Assembly (NCBI RefSeq): GCF_001007935.1
Contig: NZ_CP011451.1
Span: 3,658,001 to 3,722,000, forward strand
From: Nitrosomonas communis
Lineage (GTDB): Bacteria; Pseudomonadota; Gammaproteobacteria; Burkholderiales; Nitrosomonadaceae
Reading direction: 5' to 3'
Length of the DNA: 64,000 nt
Shown: piece by piece, positions 18,474 to 28,256 of the stretch
Layout: every line of letters starts with the position of its first letter
How positions within the stretch are numbered: position 1 is the first letter of the stretch
The notes under the pieces: model-generated
The model's input: the letters and a program-made list of their open reading frames with translations, nothing else
Database searches by the model: none
What the model was told of the DNA's origin: nothing
Program-made: the position numbers and the translations under genes

Positions 18474-18644
18474 GTGTTTGTCGCTCGCTCAGGAGAATTG
18501 TTGTAAATGCTCTATCCTAAACAATTATCTGAAAGAATCGTACGCTTCTAGTGATAGTTTCCATTAATCATGGGTGTTCCTTGCTCGCATCCACTAAAAT
18601 TCATATAGAGCCAGAAAATTTGAGTTTTATGATTTTTTTGCTTT

Positions 18645-20822
18645 TCAAGCAAGAACAAAGTCTATTTTGCGGGTTTCCAAGTCAACTCTTACAAGTTTGA
18701 CATGTAAACGGTCACCCAAGCGATATTTTTTTCCAGTGCGTTCACCATATAACATGTGTTTAGTGCTATCAAAATGAAAGTAATCGCTGGGCAACTCTGA
18801 GATATGGACTAATCCTTCCACATAAATTTGATCAAGTGCAACAAATAAACCAAAGGCAGTGACACCACTGATAACACCATCGAAGCAATCATTAATTTTA
18901 TCCTGTATATAAAAGCATTTAAGCCACGATTCAACATCACGTGTCGCTTCATCAGCGCGACGCTCTGTCATTGAGCAATGCTTACCCAGCTCATGCCAGC
19001 CGCCAACCGATGGTGAATAAGTATCGCTACTTAGAACTGCTTTGATTGCGCGATGCACTAGTAAATCAGGGTAGCGCCGAATGGGTGAAGTGAAATGAGT
19101 ATAGGCTTCATAAGCCAATCCAAAATGGCCCATATTCTCAGGACTATATATCGCTTGTCGCAACGATCTCAACATCACAGTCTGTAATAATTGGGCATCG
19201 GCTCTACCATTGATTTTAGTTAAAACTTTAGCAAAATCTTTGGCATGTGGTTCACTCCCTCCTCCTAACTGCAAGCCAAATTCTTTAAGAAAATCTCGTA
19301 GTGCCTCTAATTTTTCTGGTGCTGGGCCCTCATGGATACGATACAAAACGGGGTGCCTATGTTTCTGCAAAAAATCTGAGGCACAGACATTAGCTGCCAG
19401 CATACATTCTTCTATCAGGCGATGCGCCACATTACGTTGTACCGGTAGTATCTGCTCAATCTTGCCCTGATCGTTAAAGATCATTTGGGTTTCAATTGTT
19501 TCAAAATCAATGGCTCCACGTTTCTTGCGTGCTTTCTGCAAAATTTGATATACTTTATAAAGTAACTGAATGTGCGGTAGTAGTTCGGTATATGGCTCGG
19601 TATCGGGCTCTTTGGGCTTATTCAGCATCGCTGCAACTTGGTTGTATGTAAGACGAGCATGTGAGTGCATGACTGCTGGATAAAATAGATAATCTACATA
19701 TTCACCATTTGTAGCTAACTGTATTTCGCATACCATACTAAGACGATCCGTATGCGGATTAAGCGAACATAAACCATTGGAGAGTACTCCTGGTAACATC
19801 GGAATCACTCGTTGTGGAAAATATACCGAATTACCCCTTTTGTATGCTTCTTGGTCTAGCGCATCAGCATCATGCACGTAATGACTGACATCCGCGATGG
19901 CGACATATAACCGATAGTCTTTTCCATCCCGTTCACAGTAAACTGCATCATCGAAATCACGCGCGGTTTCACCATCGATTGTAACAAGAGGTAAATGACG
20001 GATATCTTTTCGCTTGGTAAGCTCCTTTTTTAGTACTTTTTTGGGAAATTTGGCAGAGATTTTCTCTATCTCAGATGTAAACTCATAGGGTAAGTCATGT
20101 GTACGTAATGCGATTTCGATTTCCATGCCAGGTGAAGTGTATTCACCCAGAATTTCAAGAACATGGCCAATAGGCTTGGTATGGATATCAGGTTGTTGTA
20201 CAATTTGAACCATTACAACCTGACCAGTCTTAGCCTTCATAGTAGCTTCACGAGGAATCAGTATGTCTTGGCTAATACGCTTGTTTTCAGCAACTACGAA
20301 AAAAATACCACACTCGGTATAGAATCTTCCTATTAAGTGTGTGTTGACATGTTCAAGCACTTCCACGATTTCACATTCACTACGACCACGACGGTCTATA
20401 CCAATTTCTCGCGCGATGACACGATCACCATCAAGCACCTTGTGCATTTCTTTGGCACTAACATATAAATCAGGCCCGCCATTATCGGTAATCAAGAAGC
20501 CATAGCCATCACTATGTCCTTGTACCGTTCCTCTGATCAGTTCAAGTTTTTCAATGACACAAATATCCCCTTTGCGATTGAGCATGATTTGGCCGGCACG
20601 AATCATAGCTGCCAATCGCCTATTAAAAAATTCAGTTTCTTTTGGGGTTATATCCAACAGCTTACGTAATTTTGTTTCGCTTACAGGTATGCCTTGTTCT
20701 TCAAGTACTTGTAATATGAACTCTCGACTTGGCAAAGGTGTGCCATATCGCTCGCTTTCGCGCTCGATAAAAGGATCATGTTTACGTAGCTGGCTCTTTC
20801 TAATTTTCTTGTTGATTGACAA
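18645..20822 (-). CDS. rnr: Ribonuclease R
   Basis: 725-residue 3'-5' exoribonuclease of the RNB family that degrades structured RNA. Domain order: N-terminal winged-helix region (REFILQVLEEQGIPVSETKL), cold-shock domains (GTVQGHSDGYGFLI), RNB core with the aspartates in TIDGETARDFDDAVYCERD (around residue 280-295), and an S1 domain (GVISGVTAFGLFVALDQIYV) at the C-terminus. It ends directly after S1 and lacks the long basic tail of E. coli RNase R (813 aa). It lies upstream of rlmB. Confidence 0.95.
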   Translation of the reverse strand: MSINKKIRKSQLRKHDPFIERESERYGTPLPSREFILQVLEEQGIPVSETKLRKLLDITPKETEFFNRRLAAMIRAGQIMLNRKGDICVIEKLELIRGTVQGHSDGYGFLITDNGGPDLYVSAKEMHKVLDGDRVIAREIGIDRRGRSECEIVEVLEHVNTHLIGRFYTECGIFFVVAENKRISQDILIPREATMKAKTGQVVMVQIVQQPDIHTKPIGHVLEILGEYTSPGMEIEIALRTHDLPYEFTSEIEKISAKFPKKVLKKELTKRKDIRHLPLVTIDGETARDFDDAVYCERDGKDYRLYVAIADVSHYVHDADALDQEAYKRGNSVYFPQRVIPMLPGVLSNGLCSLNPHTDRLSMVCEIQLATNGEYVDYLFYPAVMHSHARLTYNQVAAMLNKPKEPDTEPYTELLPHIQLLYKVYQILQKARKKRGAIDFETIETQMIFNDQGKIEQILPVQRNVAHRLIEECMLAANVCASDFLQKHRHPVLYRIHEGPAPEKLEALRDFLKEFGLQLGGGSEPHAKDFAKVLTKINGRADAQLLQTVMLRSLRQAIYSPENMGHFGLAYEAYTHFTSPIRRYPDLLVHRAIKAVLSSDTYSPSVGGWHELGKHCSMTERRADEATRDVESWLKCFYIQDKINDCFDGVISGVTAFGLFVALDQIYVEGLVHISELPSDYFHFDSTKHMLYGERTGKKYRLGDRLHVKLVRVDLETRKIDFVLA

Positions 20823-20878
20823 AATGACTGTTTCCTATAGAATCACGAGTTGCTCCTAATCACTTGGTTAGGAGTATT

Positions 20879-20963
20879 GCCCAGATGGCGGAATTGGTAG
20901 ACGCGCATGGTTCAGGTCCATGTGCCTTCGGGTGTGGAGGTTCGAGTCCTCTTCTGGGCACCA
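20879..20963 (+). tRNA. tRNA-Leu (anticodon CAG)
   Basis: 85-nt class II tRNA with a long variable arm. Acceptor GCCCAGA pairs with TCTGGGC; anticodon stem CATGG/CCATG, loop TTCAGGT with CAG at 20913-20915; T loop GGTTCGAGTCC; CCA encoded at 20961-20963. It is divergent from rnr. Two AT-rich inverted repeats follow immediately (20969-20990 and 20991-21022). Confidence 0.97.
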
Positions 20964-21651
20964 CCATTTATAATCAATATCTTGATTATAATAGAAAATT
21001 ATTAATTAAATAAATTTTCTATGCCAAAGAATATGCCTAAAAAATTTTGCTGGCTAAAAATTAGACAATCCATTTAACCCCCAGTTTATCCAATTTTTAA
21101 TCATGTTGACCCAAATTTGATGGGCAACTTTTTTCTTCCTTTTATGAATGGTCGGGATGTGCAAGGTAGATGGCTGCTTCCAGCTTTGAGATGATATCAC
21201 TTCCTATCCTGCAAATTCGTTGCTAACGCACAATATTTCAGTATGACATCTATGCTGGTGGGAAAGCAGTAAATTGTTGGTCCTTTCTATTAGCCCTTCA
21301 GCATGTTTGGCTGGTAGTCAACCCGCTATGACGCGATTTCAACTCTGCCAGAGTGACCAGTATCCCTTGATGTTGCCTGATGGTCAAGGTATCGCCTTCG
21401 CAAACACGGATACGCGCGCTCTGCTCAACCATTCCCCGCCGGTCTTCGTGCTGACCCGGCTATTTGTCCGTATAGAGGTGCTGATCAAACAGAAAAGATT
21501 GCTCTTATTTGATAATTAAGAGGGTGATCATATTTTAATCTTGTACAATCTTCTCATTGACTTAATGACCTGATAAACAGGATGAAGATACAAAAGTTTA
21601 ACGACTTTTATCACATACAAACAGGCGCATCACATATAAGGAGTTGATCCA
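20964..21651. other. Intergenic region between tRNA-Leu and the BRO gene
   Basis: 688 bp with no recognised gene. The part around 21290-21500 is noticeably richer in GC than its surroundings and holds an 81-codon plus ORF (21274-21519). Neither strand gave a recognisable protein, so it may be the remnant of a transferred gene. A good ribosome-binding site (AAGGAG) for the next gene lies at its right end. Confidence 0.4.
20969..21022 (+). terminator. Two consecutive AT-rich hairpins after tRNA-Leu
   Basis: TATAATCAA/TTGATTATA with a 4-nt loop (20969-20990), then ATAGAAAATT/AATTTTCTAT with a 12-nt loop (20991-21022). Both are perfect but weak, without a clear U-run. They may help terminate or process the tRNA transcript. 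Confidence 0.35.
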
Positions 21652-22635
21652 ATGAGCGAGGATAAGAAATATGAAAAATCTTTCGGCCTTGATATGCCAA
21701 TGGATGAGGCAATAAAGCGTATTGCAAAAGTTACAAAAAAAGAAGTTAATAAGAAAGATGAAAATACCAAAATTATTAAAGAGGGAGAGGAACAGTTAGT
21801 TCTATTTAAAAATAAAGAAATTAGACAGGTATTTCATGAAAATGAGTGGCATTTTTCTATAGTTGATGTAATCGAAGCCATCACAGAAACAGATAGACCG
21901 AGTAAATATTGGACAAATTTAAAATCAAAGCTTTTTAAAAAAGAAGAGCTTTATGAGCTTTCTAATAAAATCATAAAACTGGAAATGAAGGCATCTGATG
22001 GAAAGTATTACTCTACAGAAGTAGTGAATGTTGAAACCCTTTTTAGAATAGTACAGTCAATTCCATCAAAAAAAGCCGAACCTTTTAAGAAGTGGCTGGC
22101 TAAAGTTGGATATGAGCGAATACAAGAAATACAAAATCCAGAAATTGGAGTCAAAAGAGCTATTCTCCAATGGCAAATAGAAGGGCGAACAGAAGATTGG
22201 ATTGATGCAAGGATTAGATCAATAGTAACTCGCAAAGAATTAACTAATGAATGGAAGAATAGAGGTGTGCAGGATAAAGAATACGGGTACTTAACCAATA
22301 TTATTTCCTGTGAGACTTTTGGTATTGACGTTTCTACACACAAGAAAGTAAAAGGGCTAAAGAATCATAGACTACGAGATCATATGACTGACTTAGAATT
22401 AATATTTACTATGCTTGGTGAAAAATCAACTACCGCTATTGCCGTTTCCTCAGATGCACAAGGGTTAAATGAAAATGCAGAAGCAGCTAAAGCTGGTGGC
22501 AAAATTGCTGGAGGTGCTGCCAGAACGTTAGAAAAGAAACTTGGCAAGAGGATTGTTAGTTCAGATAATTTTTTATCAGGAGGTAACCGCATAAATGACC
22601 CTAAACAATTGGCTCTGATTCCTGATAAAGAGTAA
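21652..22635 (+). CDS. BRO-N domain protein (phage antirepressor/DinD-like)
   Basis: 327 residues, starting 9 nt after AAGGAG. A charged N-terminal leader (about 1-45) precedes a Bro-N domain at roughly residues 50-150 (FHENEWHFSIVDVIEAITET, then YSTEVVNVETLFRIVQSIPS, FKKWLAKVGYERIQEI). The C-terminal part (GYLTNIISCETFGIDVSTHK, LRDHMTDLELIFTMLGEKS, AAKAGGKIAGGAARTLEKKL and SSDNFL) is typical of chromosomal BRO/DinD-like proteins. Bro-N proteins bind DNA and act as phage antirepressors or DNA-damage-linked proteins; the role here is unknown. The gene is more AT-rich than nearby core genes and stands alone, pointing to transfer. Confidence 0.8.
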   Translation: MSEDKKYEKSFGLDMPMDEAIKRIAKVTKKEVNKKDENTKIIKEGEEQLVLFKNKEIRQVFHENEWHFSIVDVIEAITETDRPSKYWTNLKSKLFKKEELYELSNKIIKLEMKASDGKYYSTEVVNVETLFRIVQSIPSKKAEPFKKWLAKVGYERIQEIQNPEIGVKRAILQWQIEGRTEDWIDARIRSIVTRKELTNEWKNRGVQDKEYGYLTNIISCETFGIDVSTHKKVKGLKNHRLRDHMTDLELIFTMLGEKSTTAIAVSSDAQGLNENAEAAKAGGKIAGGAARTLEKKLGKRIVSSDNFLSGGNRINDPKQLALIPDKE

Positions 22636-23099
22636 TTAAAATTTTTCACATAGCTCGTTTATCAGACCGGGATCTTTCCAACGGAGGCAGTCAAAAGCAA
22701 GGAATGGTAAAAGGCATTCCAACATATAACTGACGGGAGTAATTATGGCTTATGTATAGCTTACTCTTACTGAGACTGAGAAATTATATTGGAATACGTC
22801 TGAAACAGGAGGATTCGCGGAATCGGATAGCACGGCATATGAGCCTAAATTCCTCAGTTGAAATCTTTTAAACTGCTTAAGAACCTACTGATTAAGGCAC
22901 TTTGAGAGATTTATGGCATCACCAATCAGGTGAGATTTTAATAAAATAATCAAAATCTTCTCAAAGTATTGTCACATCTAGCTTTCAGCTTGTTTACAAT
23001 AACTTAGGAGAAGTTAATATTTTTGGCCAGGAACTGTTGATAGAATTTAAATTCCAACAGAAGAATTTAGGATGAATCGTGCTCAATCCCCTTAGTCAA
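22636..23099. other. Intergenic region between the BRO gene and IS30 remnant
   Basis: 464 bp with no coding sequence identified. It contains an inverted repeat with 14-15-bp arms at 22899-22912 and 22953-22967 (ACTTTGAGAGATTT and AAATCTTCTCAAAGT), with a small CACC/GGTG hairpin between them. Confidence 0.4.
22899..22967. repeat. Imperfect inverted repeat, 69 bp overall
   Basis: Arms ACTTTGAGAGATTT (22899-22912) and AAATCTTCTCAAAGT (22953-22967) are complementary apart from one extra base. The 40-nt centre contains CACCAATCAGGTG, itself a small hairpin. It could be a folded RNA, a terminator-like structure or the footprint of a small element. Confidence 0.4.
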
Positions 23100-23103
23100 G
23101 AAC

Positions 23104-23541
23104 TTATACGAAACACGGTGATGCACGTCTATTATCATATGCACGCGACAGGAAGGCCAAACAACGCCATACACAGACAAACCCAAAGCCATTAAAATAG
23201 ACAATGGAGCTAGGGGATTTTATTAACGTGATGCTTCGGCAACAGTGGAGTCCCGAGCAGATCAGTGGCAGGTTGAAACGGGAAGGCTGGGCCAGTATCT
23301 GCCATGAAACCATCTACCAGTATATCTTAAAGGTTAAACGGGCGGAAGGTGACCAGCTGCACCTGAATTTACGCCACCATGCGAAGAAATATCACAAACG
23401 CTATGGTGGCATCACATGCAGCCGTAAGCACATCCACAACCGGGTAGATATTGATAGATTTCCTGAGATAGCAAACCGAGGAGAATGGTTAATTACTGGG
23501 AAGCAGATACCATGATTGGCAGAGAACACAAGGCGATCTAA
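23104..23541 (+). pseudogene. IS30-family transposase fragment
   Basis: Middle part of an IS30-type transposase: RQQWSPEQISGRLKREGWAS then CHETIYQYI are diagnostic, followed by YGGITCSRKHIHNRVDIDRF. An in-frame TAG precedes the ATG at 23204. After NRGEW the frame shifts to a stop at 23515, while YWEADTMIGREHKAI (IS30 DWEADTVIG motif, first catalytic Asp region) continues in another frame to a TAA at 23539-23541. The DDE remainder and both ends are missing. It abuts the terminator of the ribosomal cluster. Confidence 0.8.
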
Positions 23542-23550
23542 TCTCATATG

Positions 23551-23575
23551 AAAAAGACTACTTGATCGAGTAGCC
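23551..23575 (-). terminator. Intrinsic terminator of the ribosomal protein cluster
   Basis: On the minus strand GGCTACT and AGTAGTC pair around a 6-nt loop (CGATCA), followed directly by TTTTT. It lies about 60 bp past the rplQ stop and behind a second hairpin, so it is the likely end of the alpha operon transcript. Confidence 0.85.
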
Positions 23576-23598
23576 TAATCATATTCTAACAATATGTA

Positions 23599-23631
23599 TT
23601 TAAGTCTAAAATCAAACATTTTAGACTTAAA
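23599..23631 (-). terminator. Perfect 14-bp hairpin just after rplQ
   Basis: TTTAAGTCTAAAAT and its exact complement around a 5-nt loop, starting 7 bp after the rplQ stop. There is no U-run behind it. It may protect the 3' end of the mRNA or assist the terminator at 23551-23575. Confidence 0.6.
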
Positions 23632-23637
23632 TTAGTT

Positions 23638-24033
23638 TTATTCTTCTTTTGGAGTAGCAGATATATCAGCATCCTGTGGTCGATCTACGAGTTCTACTAT
23701 CGCCATAGGTGCATTATCGCCTCTCCTGAATCCATATCTTAAAATTCGAAGATATCCACCATTTCGCAGTTTATAACGAGTTCCCAGATCAGAGAATAAT
23801 TTAACAACAATGTCGCGATCCCGCAACCGGTTGAAAGCTATTCTTTTATTTATAACAGTAGGGTCTTTTCCTATTGTTATAAGGGGCTCAACAACTCTGC
23901 GCAACTCTTTTGCTTTTGGCAAAGTAGTTTTAATTATTTCATGGCGTAATAGTGAATTAGCCATATTCCTAAACATCGCCAATCTATGACTACTGGTGCG
24001 ATTTAGTTTTCTAAGTCCATGTTTATGACGCAT
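23638..24033 (-). CDS. rplQ: 50S ribosomal protein L17
   Basis: 131 residues; opens with the family signature [21 protein letters not shown]17 lies near the peptide exit tunnel of the large subunit. The start codon overlaps the end of rpoA by 11 bp, indicating translational coupling, and this is the last gene of the alpha operon. A short acidic C-terminal tail (after [10 protein letters not shown]) is normal for proteobacterial L17. Confidence 0.97.
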   Translation of the reverse strand: MRHKHGLRKLNRTSSHRLAMFRNMANSLLRHEIIKTTLPKAKELRRVVEPLITIGKDPTVINKRIAFNRLRDRDIVVKLFSDLGTRYKLRNGGYLRILRYGFRRGDNAPMAIVELVDRPQDADISATPKEE

Positions 24034-25024
24034 GACCAGTTTCCTTTCCCTGATTTTCTAGATTAGCCGGTGGCCAATTTTCTAATTTCATACCTAAAGA
24101 TAAATTTCGAGCTGCTAACACTTCCTTAATTTCATTAAGTGATTTTCTTCCTAAATTCGGCGTTCTGAGTAGCTCAGCTTCAGTACGTTGTATTAAATCT
24201 CCGATATAGTAAATATTTTCTACTTTCAAGCAATTTGCTGAACGCACAGTAAGTTCTAAATCATCAACTGGACGTAGTAATATCGGATCAATTTGCGGTA
24301 TTTTAGGCTGCTCTTTAGGAAGAGGAGTGGTTTCAAGCTCAGCAAAAACTGACAATTGATCTACAAGTACTCTTGCAGCATATCGAATTGCTTCTTCAGG
24401 ATCAACAGATCCATTTGTTTCAATATCAATTATTAATTTATCTAAATCAGTACGCTGCTCTACGCGTGCATTTTCAACAGAATAGCTAATCTTTTTGATT
24501 GGACTGAAAGAGGCATCTAATAATATGCTGCCAACTTGAGTATCCATATCTGCCGAACGTCTTACATTAGCGGGAACATAACCGCGTCCTTTTTCAACGA
24601 TAATTTGCATATCAATAGTTCCACCCTTTACGATATGCGCAATGACGTGATCAGGATTCACAATCTCAACATCATGGGTACTCTCAATATCTGCAGCAGT
24701 AACTGGTCCATCTATATTCTTTTTCAATGTTAATACAGATTTTGTATTGCTATGCTGTTTAAAAACGATATTTTTGAGATTCAGAAGAATATCAATAACA
24801 TCTTCTTGTACGCCTTCAAGCGTAGAATACTCATGTACCACCCCGGCTATTCGAATTTCTGTAGCTGCAGATCCAGGCATTGAGGACAGTAAAACTCTTC
24901 GTAATGCATTACCCAATGTATAACCATACCCACGCTCGAATGGTTCCATTATCACTCTAGCCAAGACAGGAGTAATATTCTGGACCTCTATTATTCTAGG
25001 TATAAGATACGGGCTACTCGACAT
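24023..25024 (-). CDS. rpoA: DNA-directed RNA polymerase subunit alpha
   Basis: 333 residues. The N-terminal dimerisation and assembly domain holds [20 protein letters not shown]. After a linker, the C-terminal domain has [20 protein letters not shown] and [16 protein letters not shown]; its first Arg corresponds to E. coli Arg265, which contacts UP-element DNA and activators. It sits between rpsD (34-bp gap) and rplQ (11-bp overlap), the standard alpha operon position. Confidence 0.98.
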   Translation of the reverse strand: MSSSPYLIPRIIEVQNITPVLARVIMEPFERGYGYTLGNALRRVLLSSMPGSAATEIRIAGVVHEYSTLEGVQEDVIDILLNLKNIVFKQHSNTKSVLTLKKNIDGPVTAADIESTHDVEIVNPDHVIAHIVKGGTIDMQIIVEKGRGYVPANVRRSADMDTQVGSILLDASFSPIKKISYSVENARVEQRTDLDKLIIDIETNGSVDPEEAIRYAARVLVDQLSVFAELETTPLPKEQPKIPQIDPILLRPVDDLELTVRSANCLKVENIYYIGDLIQRTEAELLRTPNLGRKSLNEIKEVLAARNLSLGMKLENWPPANLENQGKETGHAS

Positions 25025-25058
25025 GTATAAATCCTTAACTAGAAAGATATAAAATTAA

Positions 25059-25685
25059 TTATTTTGAATATAACTCAATTATCAAAGACTCATTAATAGT
25101 AGATGATAACTCAGATCTTTCCGGTTTCATTTTGTATGTACCTTTCATAGCTTTGACATCTACATCCAACCATGCAGGAAAGCCGCGTTGTTCAGCAGAT
25201 TGAAGAGATGATTTTATTCTAAGATAATTCTTAGCCTTATCAGCTACTTCAATAATATCTCCAGGCGAAACTTGATAGGACGGAATATTAACTCGATGCC
25301 CATTCACTAATATACAGTTATGTCGCACAACTTGTCTAGATTCAGATCTTGAAGATCCAAATCCCATATGATAGGCCACATTATCTAATCTACTCTCTAT
25401 CATTTGTAACAAATTTTCACCAGTTACACCACGCATTCTGTCAGCATTTTTGTAAATAATTCGGAATTGCCGTTCAAGTAATCCATAAATGCGACGAACT
25501 TTTTGTTTTTCTCTTAATTGCAATCCATAATCCGAAATTCTACTCTTTTTCTGACCATGTTGGCCTGGAGGGTAATTTCTTCTTTCAATTCCACATTTAC
25601 TTGAAAAGCATTTATCACCTTTCAAGAACAATTTTTCACCTTCTCGACGACATTGCCGACACTTTGGTTCAAGAATTCTAGCCAC
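25059..25685 (-). CDS. rpsD: 30S ribosomal protein S4
   Basis: 208 residues; primary 16S rRNA-binding assembly protein, and in E. coli also the translational repressor of the alpha operon. An S4 RNA-binding domain is present ([20 protein letters not shown]). Unlike E. coli S4, the N-terminus keeps four cysteines (Cys9, Cys12, Cys26, Cys31), the zinc-binding C+ form. Gap to rpsK is 12 bp. Confidence 0.97.
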   Translation of the reverse strand: MARILEPKCRQCRREGEKLFLKGDKCFSSKCGIERRNYPPGQHGQKKSRISDYGLQLREKQKVRRIYGLLERQFRIIYKNADRMRGVTGENLLQMIESRLDNVAYHMGFGSSRSESRQVVRHNCILVNGHRVNIPSYQVSPGDIIEVADKAKNYLRIKSSLQSAEQRGFPAWLDVDVKAMKGTYKMKPERSELSSTINESLIIELYSK

Positions 25686-25697
25686 TAAATATTCCTC

Positions 25698-26087
25698 TCA
25701 AATTCGACGTTTTTTTGGTGGTCGACATCCATTATGGGGTACAGGGGTAACATCGGAGATACTAGTAATTTTAAAGCCAGCAGCATTTAACGATCTGACT
25801 GCTGAATCCCTACCCGGCCCAGGTCCTTTTATACGTACTTCTAAATTTTTAATTCCATATTCATGTGCAATTTTGCTAGCTTGTTCAGCAGCAATTTGAG
25901 CAGCAAAAGGAGTACTTTTTCGTGAACCTTTAAATCCCGCTCCTCCTGAGGTTGCCCATGATAAAGCATTACCTTGTCTATCGGAAATCGTAACAATTGT
26001 ATTATTAAATGAAGCATGTATATGTGCGATCCCTTCAACAATATTTTTCTTAACTTTTTTTCGTAATCTAGATTGAACCTTTGCCAT
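25698..26087 (-). CDS. rpsK: 30S ribosomal protein S11
   Basis: 129 residues; platform protein of the small subunit next to the mRNA exit. Signature parts are [20 protein letters not shown] and [20 protein letters not shown], ending [10 protein letters not shown]. It lies between rpsM (35-bp gap) and rpsD. Confidence 0.97.
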   Translation of the reverse strand: MAKVQSRLRKKVKKNIVEGIAHIHASFNNTIVTISDRQGNALSWATSGGAGFKGSRKSTPFAAQIAAEQASKIAHEYGIKNLEVRIKGPGPGRDSAVRSLNAAGFKITSISDVTPVPHNGCRPPKKRRI

Positions 26088-26122
26088 TAAATTATTACCT
26101 TAGAATCAATATTTATAGATGA

Positions 26123-26482
26123 TTATCGTGTACTTGCAGATCTTCTCGGTCCCTTCCTAGTACGGGCATTCGTTCTCGTACGCTGTCCTCTTACAGGCAA
26201 ACCCCTTCTATGTCGCAATCCGCGATAACAGCCAAGATCCATTAATCTTTTAATATTCATCGATATTTCACGTCGAAGATCACCCTCAACAGTATATTTG
26301 GCAACTTTTTCGCGTATTTGCTCTAATTGGGCTTCTGATATATCTTTTAATTTAATGGAACCTTCAATCCCCAATTCACTACATATTTTTTGTGAAGTTG
26401 AATTGCCGATTCCATAAATTGCCGTTAAAGCAATTTTGACGTGTTGATGATTAGGTATATTAACTCCGGCTATACGCGCCAT
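26123..26482 (-). CDS. rpsM: 30S ribosomal protein S13
   Basis: 119 residues; head protein contacting the P-site tRNA and L5 across the subunit interface. Starts [19 protein letters not shown] and ends with the basic tail [19 protein letters not shown]. First gene of the alpha-type group after rpmJ (42-bp gap). Confidence 0.97.
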   Translation of the reverse strand: MARIAGVNIPNHQHVKIALTAIYGIGNSTSQKICSELGIEGSIKLKDISEAQLEQIREKVAKYTVEGDLRREISMNIKRLMDLGCYRGLRHRRGLPVRGQRTRTNARTRKGPRRSASTR

Positions 26483-26524
26483 TTACTCACCTTGAATATT
26501 ATTTTATTAGCCAATGCTTAAATA

Positions 26525-26638
26525 TTAACCTTGTCGTTGTTTGTGTCTGGGATCAATACAAACAACTCTTACAACCCTTTGGCGTCTAATTATTTTACAA
26601 TTTCTGCATATTTTCTTTACAGAAGCAAATACTTTCAA
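26525..26638 (-). CDS. rpmJ: 50S ribosomal protein L36, TTG start
   Basis: 37 codons beginning at a TTG (26636-26638), with AAGGA seven bases upstream. The product reads [18 protein letters not shown] then [16 protein letters not shown], with the first TTG read as Met; Cys11, Cys14, Cys27 and His32 form the zinc ribbon of the C+ form. It is in the expected place between infA and rpsM. There is no in-frame ATG at this position, so ATG-only gene calling misses it. The usual residue after KV is Arg; here it is Phe. Confidence 0.92.
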   Translation of the reverse strand: MKVFASVKKICRNCKIIRRQRVVRVVCIDPRHKQRQG

Positions 26639-26685
26639 TTGATGTTTCCTTTTTAATTGAATAATGTTTATTTAAGAGCTTGATT

Positions 26686-26904
26686 TTATTTAGTTCTAAA
26701 AGTAATTCTAGCTTTAGTTAAATCATAGGGAGTCAAATCTACAGTCACTTTGTCCCCAGGCAATATACGTATATAATTCATGCGCATTTTCCCTGATATA
26801 TGGCCTAACACAATATGACCATTCTCCAGTTTAACTTTAAATGTAGCATTTGGCAGCGTTTCGAGTATCTCGCCTTGCATTTGAATTGTTTCTTCTTTTG
26901 CCAT
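26686..26904 (-). CDS. infA: Translation initiation factor IF-1
   Basis: 72 residues, an OB-fold protein that binds the 30S A site during initiation. Sequence [19 protein letters not shown] and [20 protein letters not shown] are near-invariant. The ORF could start four codons earlier (26916), but the family always starts MAKE, and that ATG is preceded by TGGTCATAATA. It lies between secY and rpmJ. Confidence 0.97.
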   Translation of the reverse strand: MAKEETIQMQGEILETLPNATFKVKLENGHIVLGHISGKMRMNYIRILPGDKVTVDLTPYDLTKARITFRTK

Positions 26905-26919
26905 TATTATGACCACATT

Positions 26920-28242
26920 CTAACGCGATATATAAGGGCTAGTTTTAAAACTAGTTTTCTTAAGCAAGCTTTCATATTGGGTTGACATAACATGTGATTG
27001 AACCTGTGCCATAAAATCCATTGTTACAACAACTATTATAAGTAAAGAAGTACCACCAAAATAAAAAGGTACGTTCCATTTCAATATCAAAAATTCAGGC
27101 AATAAGCAGACAAGCGTCACATACATAGCTCCAACAAGTGTAAGTCTAAGCATGATCTTTTCAATATAACGCGTTGTCTGCTCGCCTGGACGAATACCGG
27201 GAATAAACGCTCCGCTCTTTTTAAGATTATCTGCTGTTTCTTTTGGATTAAAAACAAGCGCTGTATAGAAAAAACAAAAAAACATAATCATCGCAGCATA
27301 TAAAATAACATACATCGGCTGACCTGGAGATAAAGCACCGCTTATATCTTTTAACCAAGTCATTGATTCATCAGTTGACAGCCAACCTGCCATCGTAGCG
27401 GGAAATAAAATAATACTAGAGGCAAATATTGGAGGTATTACACCCGCCATATTCAATTTTAACGGCAAGTGTGAACTTTGCCCTCCAAAAACTTGTTTCC
27501 CTACTTGCCGTTTCGCATAGTTTACCAAAATCTTTCTTTGTCCACGTTCCACAAAAACAACGAATCCTGTTACAGCAATGACCGCTATAAATATTCCTAA
27601 AGCAACTAGAAAATGCATAGCACCTGTTCGAACTAATTCTAGCGTACCACCAATAGCTGCAGGTAAGCCAGCCGCTATTCCAGCAAAGATGATCAGTGAT
27701 ATTCCATTGCCGATTCCACGTTCAGTAATCTGCTCGCCAAGCCACATGAGAAAAATGGTACCTGTTACCAATGTAGTAACAGTTGTTATTACGAAAAATA
27801 TCCCTGGTTCTATTACTAATCCAGCCTGAGACTGTAAAGCGATTGATATTCCATAGCTTTGCACCAATGCAAGAACTACCGTGCCGTAGCGAGTGTATTG
27901 TGTTATTTTTCTTCTTCCAGACTCCCCCTCTTTCTTAAGCGACTCAAGGTATGGAATAGCAATCGTCCCTAATTGCATTATAATAGATGCTGAAATATAA
28001 GGCATTATTCCTAATGCAAATATTGAAAAACGTGATAAGGCTCCGCCGGAAAACATATTAAACATACCTAATATGCCGCCTTCTTGGGTATCGAATAAAT
28101 CTTTCAGAACAATTGGATCTATTCCAGGAACAGGCACATGAGCTCCAATTCGGTAAACGATGAGTGCAAACAACAAAAACCAGAGTCTTCGTTTCAAATC
28201 CGAATATTTATTCACATCTTTATTAAATTTATTTGCAGCCAA
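26920..28242 (-). CDS. secY: Protein translocase subunit SecY
   Basis: 440 residues, ten predicted transmembrane helices; the central channel of the Sec translocon in the inner membrane. Family motifs include [41 protein letters not shown] and [20 protein letters not shown]. It lies between rplO (14-bp gap) and infA (15-bp gap), as in most proteobacterial spc operons. Confidence 0.98.
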   Translation of the reverse strand: MAANKFNKDVNKYSDLKRRLWFLLFALIVYRIGAHVPVPGIDPIVLKDLFDTQEGGILGMFNMFSGGALSRFSIFALGIMPYISASIIMQLGTIAIPYLESLKKEGESGRRKITQYTRYGTVVLALVQSYGISIALQSQAGLVIEPGIFFVITTVTTLVTGTIFLMWLGEQITERGIGNGISLIIFAGIAAGLPAAIGGTLELVRTGAMHFLVALGIFIAVIAVTGFVVFVERGQRKILVNYAKRQVGKQVFGGQSSHLPLKLNMAGVIPPIFASSIILFPATMAGWLSTDESMTWLKDISGALSPGQPMYVILYAAMIMFFCFFYTALVFNPKETADNLKKSGAFIPGIRPGEQTTRYIEKIMLRLTLVGAMYVTLVCLLPEFLILKWNVPFYFGGTSLLIIVVVTMDFMAQVQSHVMSTQYESLLKKTSFKTSPYISR

Positions 28243-28256
28243 AACTATTCCTTTAA

